Positions 59,105 through 64,000 of a DNA stretch of 64,000 bases are shown here, in pieces. How positions within the stretch are numbered: the stretch's first letter is position 1; every line of letters starts with the position of its first letter. Below the pieces are notes generated by a model. It was not told the DNA's origin. It saw only the letters and a list, made by a program, of their open reading frames with translations, and searched no databases. The position numbers and the translations under genes were made by a program. The stretch comes from UBA8389 sp035719105 (GTDB lineage Bacteria; Bacteroidota; Bacteroidia; Bacteroidales; UBA1402): positions 744,001 through 808,000 of the forward strand of contig DASTGN010000004.1 in the NCBI GenBank assembly GCA_035719105.1. Reading direction: 5' to 3'.

Positions 59105-60127
59105 TCACCAGTTCAGGATGACTTTGCCGCATTGACCACTCTCCATGACGTCAAAACCTGATTGAAAGTCGTCTACTTCAAATCGGTGGGTAATGACGGG
59201 TGTCAAATCGAAGCCGGTGATGAGCATTTGTTCCATTTTATACCAGGTCTCCCACATTTCACGGCCATAGATGCCTTTGAGGGTCAAAGCCTTAAAGATG
59301 ATTTCGCTCCAGTCTACCGTGGTGGTATTGGGAAGAATTCCCAAAAGGGCTACTTTGGAACCGTTGTACATGTTGTCAATCATGGAGCGGAATGCGACTG
59401 GAGCACCAGACATTTCCAACCCAATGTCGAAACCACGCATATGCAGTTCTTTCATGGCAGCTTCGACTGATTCTCCTTTGGATGGGTTTACCGTAATGGT
59501 GGCGCCCATTTTCTTGGCGATATCCAAACGATAGTCACTCAAATCGGTCACCACGATGTTTCGGGCACCGGCAAATCGACAAATGCCGGTTGCCATGGTG
59601 CCGATGAGGCCTGCTCCGGTAATCAAGACGTCTTCACCGATGAGTGGAAAACTCAGGGCCGTATGCGTGGCATTCCCAAATGGATCCATGATGGCAGCGA
59701 TATCGTCCGAAATTCGTGGATCCAGATGAACCACGTTTTCGGCAGGCAGTGAAAGGTATTCTGCAAATGCCCCGTCGCGGTTCACACCGACCCCGACTGA
59801 ATTTTCACAAACATGAAGTTTGCCCCTGCGACAGTTGCGACAGTGTCCGCAAGCGATGTGTCCCTCACCGGTAACTCGGTCGCCAATCTTGATGTTTCGC
59901 ACACCATGTCCCTTGTCAACAATTTCGCCAACGTATTCGTGACCAATGGTCATGGGGGTTTTGATGGTTTTTTGCGACCACTCGTCCCACTTGTAAATGT
60001 GAAGATCGGTGCCGCAAATAGCCGTTTTCTTGATTTTGATCAAAACATCGTTGATGCCCATATGTGGCATCGGTATATCTTGCATCCATAGCCCTTTTTC
60101 GGGCTTTTGTTTGACTATTGCCTTCAT
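59105..60127 (-). CDS. tdh: L-threonine 3-dehydrogenase
   Basis: Oxidises L-threonine to 2-amino-3-ketobutyrate with NAD. A zinc medium-chain dehydrogenase of 340 residues. The catalytic Zn site has C38, H63 and E64; the structural site has C93, C96, C99 and C107. The nucleotide loop is GAGLIGTMA. The start overlaps the end of kbl by 4 bases (ATGA), so the pair is translated together. Kbl then forms glycine and acetyl-CoA. Confidence 0.96.
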   Translation of the reverse strand: MKAIVKQKPEKGLWMQDIPMPHMGINDVLIKIKKTAICGTDLHIYKWDEWSQKTIKTPMTIGHEYVGEIVDKGHGVRNIKIGDRVTGEGHIACGHCRNCRRGKLHVCENSVGVGVNRDGAFAEYLSLPAENVVHLDPRISDDIAAIMDPFGNATHTALSFPLIGEDVLITGAGLIGTMATGICRFAGARNIVVTDLSDYRLDIAKKMGATITVNPSKGESVEAAMKELHMRGFDIGLEMSGAPVAFRSMIDNMYNGSKVALLGILPNTTTVDWSEIIFKALTLKGIYGREMWETWYKMEQMLITGFDLTPVITHRFEVDDFQSGFDVMESGQCGKVILNW

Positions 60128-61317
60128 TTTCTTAAGATTTTCAGTTCTTTACCTACTTTAATGAAAGCTGCAATACATTGGTCCAAATGAACCGTTTCGT
60201 GTGCGGCGGATATCTGAACTCTGATTCGAGCTTGATCTTTGGGTACGACCGGATAATAAAAGCCGGTGACGTAGATTCCTTCGTCGAGAAGTCTGGCGGC
60301 CATTTCCTGTGATAGTTTGGCATCGTAAAGCATGACGGCGCAAATGGCCGATTCGGTCGGCTTGATGTCGAATCCTGCGGCAATCATCCGTTTCACAAAA
60401 TACTGGGTGTTTTCATGAAGCTTATCATGCAACTCATTGGTTTCATCCATCATTTCGAACATCCGAATGCCGGCCGCAGCAATCATGGGCGGAATAGAAT
60501 TCGAAAACAGGTAGGGCCGGGAACGCTGCCGCAGCAGGTCGATGATTTCTTTCTTGCCAGTGGTGAAACCGCCGATGGCTCCTCCAAATGCTTTTCCAAG
60601 CGTTCCAGTAATGATTTCGATTTTACCCTTGAGGTGGAACCGTTCGGTAACACCGCGCCCTGTTTCACCAACGACGCCTGCCGAATGGGATTCATCCACC
60701 ATCACCATGGCGTTGTATTTGACCGCCAATTCGTATATTTTGTCCAGTGGAGCCACATTACCGTCCATGGAAAAGACGCCGTCGGTCACGATGAGCCTGA
60801 AACGGTCGTCCTGAGCTGCCTTCAATTGAAGTTCCAGATCAGCCATGTCCGCATTGGCGTATCGGTATCGTTTTGCTTTACAGAGTCTAACGCCGTCAAT
60901 GATGGAGGCATGGTTTAAGGAATCGGAGATAATCGCGTCTTCCTCACCCAAAAGAGGTTCGAAAACACCTCCGTTGGCATCGAAACAGGCTGCATATAAA
61001 ATGGTATCTTCAGTTCCGAAGAATTTGGCGATGGAGGCTTCCAGTGTTTTGTGCAGGTCTTGAGTACCACAGATGAACCGCACGGAAGACATTCCGTAAC
61101 CACGACTGTCTAGGGCTTCCTTGGCCGCATCTTTCAGTTGGTCTTCATTGGAAAGTCCCAAATAATTGTTGGCGCAGAAGTTCAGTACTTCCTTTCCGCC
61201 CTCTATACGAATGACGGCGCCTTGTGCGGAAACGATGATGCGTTCTTTTTTGAAAAGGCCGGCCTGCTCGATGGCATTGAGTTCCGATTCCAAATGAGTT
61301 TTGAAGTCTTGGTACAT
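60124..61317 (-). CDS. kbl: 2-amino-3-ketobutyrate CoA ligase (glycine C-acetyltransferase)
   Basis: A PLP-dependent alpha-oxoamine synthase (397 residues) that splits 2-amino-3-ketobutyrate into glycine and acetyl-CoA. The PLP lysine is K242 in GTLGKAFGGAIGG; the substrate loop NNYLGLSN and DESHSAG are present. It is first in the kbl-tdh operon. A degenerate -7 (TAATTTCG, 61335-61342) is the only promoter-like match. AMP or CoA specificity cannot be read directly, but the operon partner makes the assignment firm. Confidence 0.96.
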   Translation of the reverse strand: MYQDFKTHLESELNAIEQAGLFKKERIIVSAQGAVIRIEGGKEVLNFCANNYLGLSNEDQLKDAAKEALDSRGYGMSSVRFICGTQDLHKTLEASIAKFFGTEDTILYAACFDANGGVFEPLLGEEDAIISDSLNHASIIDGVRLCKAKRYRYANADMADLELQLKAAQDDRFRLIVTDGVFSMDGNVAPLDKIYELAVKYNAMVMVDESHSAGVVGETGRGVTERFHLKGKIEIITGTLGKAFGGAIGGFTTGKKEIIDLLRQRSRPYLFSNSIPPMIAAAGIRMFEMMDETNELHDKLHENTQYFVKRMIAAGFDIKPTESAICAVMLYDAKLSQEMAARLLDEGIYVTGFYYPVVPKDQARIRVQISAAHETVHLDQCIAAFIKVGKELKILRK

Positions 61318-61385
61318 GGTTTAGAATTTTGTATCGAAATTACATAAAAATACAATCCCTTTTTGGGGCAAATCGCCAACGGTGA

Positions 61386-61817
61386 TTAAAATCTTAAATC
61401 CGGTCTGGCGCTCACGATGGATTCCACATATTTGGGATCTTCCGCACTGATGTGATGCACAAACCATTTTCTGAGAAACAAAAGCATTTGGTTTACAAGT
61501 ACCATGTTTTTATACCGGAAAGCGTTTTCGAACTCCTCAATTTTCTTTATAAAGACTTGATGTTGTTTAACCTGATTTTCAAGATTATCCGAAGAAAGTT
61601 CGGACAAAATCCTTTCCTCGGATTTAAAATGATAAATGGAATATGCTTTTAGTTCTGCAATCACCTCTTCAACGAGATCATCGGGATAGCTGGTTTCTCG
61701 AATCAGCGACAGTTTGTCTAGGATTTTGCTGAATTGTTGATGTTGTTTATCTAAAAGTGGGATGCCTAAGGCATAACGATCATTCCAGCTTTTTTTTGGG
61801 TCTATAGTTGTTTTCAT
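61386..61817 (-). CDS. Hemerythrin-family protein with an altered iron ligand
   Basis: A 143-residue four-helix oxygen/metal-binding protein. Expected di-iron ligands: H26 (DKQHQQF), H63 and E67 (YHFKSEE), H86 (KQHQVF), H122 and D127 (HHISAED). The first His of the usual HxxxH pair is Q82 here, so one ligand is substituted. The family binds O2 or senses redox or iron. It is 3 bases after the glycosyltransferase gene, implying co-transcription. A role in protecting an O2-sensitive process is speculative. Confidence 0.88.
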   Translation of the reverse strand: MKTTIDPKKSWNDRYALGIPLLDKQHQQFSKILDKLSLIRETSYPDDLVEEVIAELKAYSIYHFKSEERILSELSSDNLENQVKQHQVFIKKIEEFENAFRYKNMVLVNQMLLFLRKWFVHHISAEDPKYVESIVSARPDLRF

Positions 61818-61820
61818 AGG

Positions 61821-63257
61821 CTATTTTTGATTTTTTTTATCCTGTTTGAATCCAGTACGAGTCATCTCTCCCCAACCTTTTTTATTCTTTTTTATAAAGA
61901 AATCATTGTTTCCACTGAGCGAAAAATACATGTTTAATGGTTGATAGATAAACATTTCCATAATTGCAAATAGTATGGCTTGTGATATGAATTTTATTCC
62001 TTTGTATCTGGAATAAGTATAGGATTCCATAAAAATAGCCACCAACGAATATACGACTGAAAATGTAAAAACAAAAAGTAATAGTAAAACACAAATCCAA
62101 ACATTTAATATCCCCAAAATGGAAACGATCAATAGGTAAAAGATGCCAATAATTTGGATGATGGGGGCTAGCCATTCAAAAATGACCCAATAAGGGAAAC
62201 TGATCATTCCGATGACACCATAATTAGGGTTCAAGAACATTTTCTTATGTTTCATGATGGTGTCGATGGCGCCTCTTGCCCACCTATTACGCTGTTTGTA
62301 AAGAATTTTGTAAGTTTCAGGAACCTCTGTCCAACAAAGTGGGTCAGGAATAAATGCTACTCGATGCTTGCGTTTCTCTACTTCATACATGTATCTTCGC
62401 AAACGAACCACTAATTCAAGGTCTTCACCAACTGTCGTTTTATCGTAGCCACCAACGTTTATAACCCTTTTCCGGTCGAACATGCCAAATGCTCCAGAAA
62501 TAATGAGCAAACCGTTTATTTTACTCCAAGCCATTCGACCTAAAGTAAAAGCCCTGAAATATTCAAGTACTTGGAATTTGGCCCAGAAATTATCCGGATA
62601 ATTCACCTTAACAATTTTCCCTTCGTTGACTTCGCAAGAATTGGCTACCCGGATAACTCCACCTGAGGCCACAACGATGTGTTTCTTATCTGTCATAAAG
62701 GGTTTGACCATCTTTTGAATCGCATCACGTTCTATGATGCAATCGACATCGATGGCTAGAAAAAGATCGTTTTTTGCAAGGTTGATGCCTGAATTGAGTG
62801 CATCAGCTTTGCCTCCGTTCTCCTTATCAATGACGAGCATTTGGTAATAAGCAGCATTTGTAGATTTGTAGATTCCACGAATGGGAGCGCATGTTACTTG
62901 ATATTCAAATGCTTTGTCAACTTTAATCAGATCAAAATGCTCTATGATCTTAGTCAATGTGTCATCCTTGCTTCCGTCATTGACAATGATAATCTCAAAA
63001 TTTTGATATTCCAGCGCCAAAAGACACTTGATGTTTTCGACGATCGTCATACCTTCGTTATAGGCTGGAGCAATAACTGAGACAGATGGGAGTTTTGAAA
63101 AGGAAAGCATTTTTTTGAAATTTGAATGCTCATTTTTCATGGTGTGCATTCTTAACTCAATCATCGATAAGATGGCGGTCAATACATATACCACAAAAAG
63201 AATGCATGCATAAGCAAAAAAAAGGATGTTTAGAATGTTCAGCAGTCTTTCGATCAT
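61821..63257 (-). CDS. Processive family 2 glycosyltransferase (membrane)
   Basis: A 478-residue inner-membrane enzyme of the PgaC/hyaluronan-synthase type. Two N-terminal helices are followed by a cytoplasmic GT-A domain with all processive motifs: VNDGSKDD, DVDC, GGYDKTTVGED and QRNRW. Four C-terminal helices follow. This class builds beta-linked exopolysaccharide such as poly-N-acetylglucosamine, cellulose or hyaluronan; the sugar is not determined. No deacetylase, PilZ or outer membrane export gene is seen on the visible side. Confidence 0.9.
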   Translation of the reverse strand: MIERLLNILNILFFAYACILFVVYVLTAILSMIELRMHTMKNEHSNFKKMLSFSKLPSVSVIAPAYNEGMTIVENIKCLLALEYQNFEIIIVNDGSKDDTLTKIIEHFDLIKVDKAFEYQVTCAPIRGIYKSTNAAYYQMLVIDKENGGKADALNSGINLAKNDLFLAIDVDCIIERDAIQKMVKPFMTDKKHIVVASGGVIRVANSCEVNEGKIVKVNYPDNFWAKFQVLEYFRAFTLGRMAWSKINGLLIISGAFGMFDRKRVINVGGYDKTTVGEDLELVVRLRRYMYEVEKRKHRVAFIPDPLCWTEVPETYKILYKQRNRWARGAIDTIMKHKKMFLNPNYGVIGMISFPYWVIFEWLAPIIQIIGIFYLLIVSILGILNVWICVLLLLFVFTFSVVYSLVAIFMESYTYSRYKGIKFISQAILFAIMEMFIYQPLNMYFSLSGNNDFFIKKNKKGWGEMTRTGFKQDKKNQK

Positions 63258-63268
63258 GATTTAGTTGG

Positions 63269-64000
63269 CTATAGGTTGAAATCTAAAACTTCCAAGCATG
63301 CCTTTTGAATATTTGGAGCCTTACTGCGATTGAATTCTGCGAAATGGTCCAAATCAATCTTCAACAAACACCTAAGGGCTTCAATCTTCAAGTTGAGCGG
63401 TTCAGAATAGATGATTTTTTCAAGAAATGGAATAGATAATCCCTTGTTGGAGCATGAATCCATGCAGGCGACGATGGCTAGTTTGGCTTTATCAGTCAAG
63501 GTAGGATAATGCTCTATCAAATAGCTGAAATCTGAAGCAAAAACAGAAAAGCTGATCAAAGTCAACGTAGCTTCTTCAGCAACATCTGGATAGGGGCTAT
63601 CAATTTTTTCACGGATATACCCCCTTAGGCCTATTTGCATATTTAGCCGAGAAAGAATAATGCCAAGCACCATGACATCAGGAATACCACAACAGATCAA
63701 TGCTTCGTAAGCAACATGATTAAGATGTTCTTCTTCTACAGTTTGTACCAGTACATTAATGTCCCAGTTGGAAAGTGCCATTTTACTTTGAGTCAAGAAA
63801 AGCAAATCAGCATGACTTTCGAAGTGTGCCAAGCAAGCTACTGCTGCTGATCGAATGGCTTCACTCCTGTGATCCATCAGCTTAAGAATATAATCCAAAT
63901 CTATCTCGATTTTGAATTCAGAAATGACCATCAAGGCAAATAGTTTATAGTTTAACTTTGGGGCGTGCAGACAAGAACGAATAAACGAATTGAAATCGAG
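63269..64000 (-). CDS. HEAT-repeat protein, cut by window edge
   Basis: The frame is open through the right edge, so the N-terminus is outside. The visible 243 residues consist of tandem two-helix repeats of HEAT/PBS-lyase type, for example HRSEAIRSAAVACLAHF and EALRCLLKIDLD. Such repeats form protein-binding solenoids. An internal ATG at 63931 might be taken for the start, but the preceding 22 codons read LDFNSFIRSCLHAPKL onwards in the same pattern. The stop lies 11 bases before the glycosyltransferase. Confidence 0.82.
   Translation of the reverse strand, partial: LDFNSFIRSCLHAPKLNYKLFALMVISEFKIEIDLDYILKLMDHRSEAIRSAAVACLAHFESHADLLFLTQSKMALSNWDINVLVQTVEEEHLNHVAYEALICCGIPDVMVLGIILSRLNMQIGLRGYIREKIDSPYPDVAEEATLTLISFSVFASDFSYLIEHYPTLTDKAKLAIVACMDSCSNKGLSIPFLEKIIYSEPLNLKIEALRCLLKIDLDHFAEFNRSKAPNIQKACLEVLDFNL

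Noticed and set aside
61340..61385. Terminator after the hemerythrin gene
   Set aside because: Only a 6-bp stem with a G-T pair and no T-run follows; too weak to list, so kbl-tdh may receive read-through.
1..64000. tRNA or rRNA genes, CRISPR arrays, insertion sequences, prophage
   Set aside because: The intergenic gaps are short and hold only promoters and terminators; no cloverleaf, regular spaced repeats, transposase or phage structural gene was seen.

Overview
The window is a stretch of ordinary chromosome from a Gram-negative anaerobe or microaerobe of the Bacteroidota, most likely order Bacteroidales. The evidence is a SusC/SusD pair, SusD-like and NigD-like lipoproteins, many TAnnTTTG -7 promoter elements with almost no Shine-Dalgarno sequences, a fused nuoCD in a complex I operon lacking nuoE/F/G, a folP-cdaA pair, and an efp/rpmH divergent pair. 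The genus cannot be fixed from the sequence alone (a Paludibacter-like lineage is a guess). There is no prophage, insertion sequence, CRISPR array, tRNA or rRNA. Both edges cut a gene: an acyl-CoA synthetase on the left and a HEAT-repeat protein on the right.

Layout. 0-10 kb: acyl-CoA synthetase (partial), prfB without its usual programmed frameshift, a cold-shock protein, asd, a secreted lamin-tail protein, a LolD-type ABC ATPase overlapping tail-to-tail with a VanZ-like gene, a membrane HhH protein, a DEAD-box helicase, L31 type B and class II fructose-bisphosphate aldolase. 10-20 kb: a structured leader candidate followed by the 11-subunit complex I operon nuoA-B-CD-H-I-J-K-L-M-N, closed by a terminator. 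20-28 kb: murF, folP-cdaA, pta-ackA (acetate and ATP formation), lpxH, a MIP18/DUF59 protein and radC. 28-37 kb: efp and rpmH back to back, then a PASTA-rluD-ddl-acyltransferase run, two NigD-like lipoproteins, an AI-2E-family permease, a PBP4-type peptidase, rsmI and a coiled-coil lipoprotein. 38.5-45 kb: a 533-bp AT-rich regulatory region and a susC-susD-DUF1735 transport locus. 45-48.4 kb: a small stress-type module (lipoprotein, ECF sigma factor, one-TM protein, Spy-like protein) abutting a TerC/Alx-family gene. 48.4-54.2 kb: hflX, a DUF4954 beta-helix protein, yaaA and a class I fumarase. 54.3-59.1 kb: two divergent GH2 glycosidases fired from facing promoters. 59.1-64 kb: tdh and kbl (threonine to glycine plus acetyl-CoA), and a HEAT protein / processive glycosyltransferase / hemerythrin run.

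How it fits together. The metabolic genes describe a saccharolytic fermenter. Glycan uptake (SusC/D) and GH2 exo-glycosidases would feed glycolysis (fba), acetyl-CoA goes to acetate through pta-ackA, fumarase belongs to the fumarate branch, and the truncated complex I couples a reduced carrier other than NADH to ion pumping. Envelope genes (murF, ddl, dacB, lpxH, lolD, PASTA, acyltransferase) are spread through the window. Nothing here is a clear-cut new system. The best leads are the folded leader ahead of nuoA, the four-gene ECF module with a dyad in its divergent promoter region, the HEAT/GT2/hemerythrin run with one altered di-iron ligand, and dyads overlapping the fba and pta promoters.
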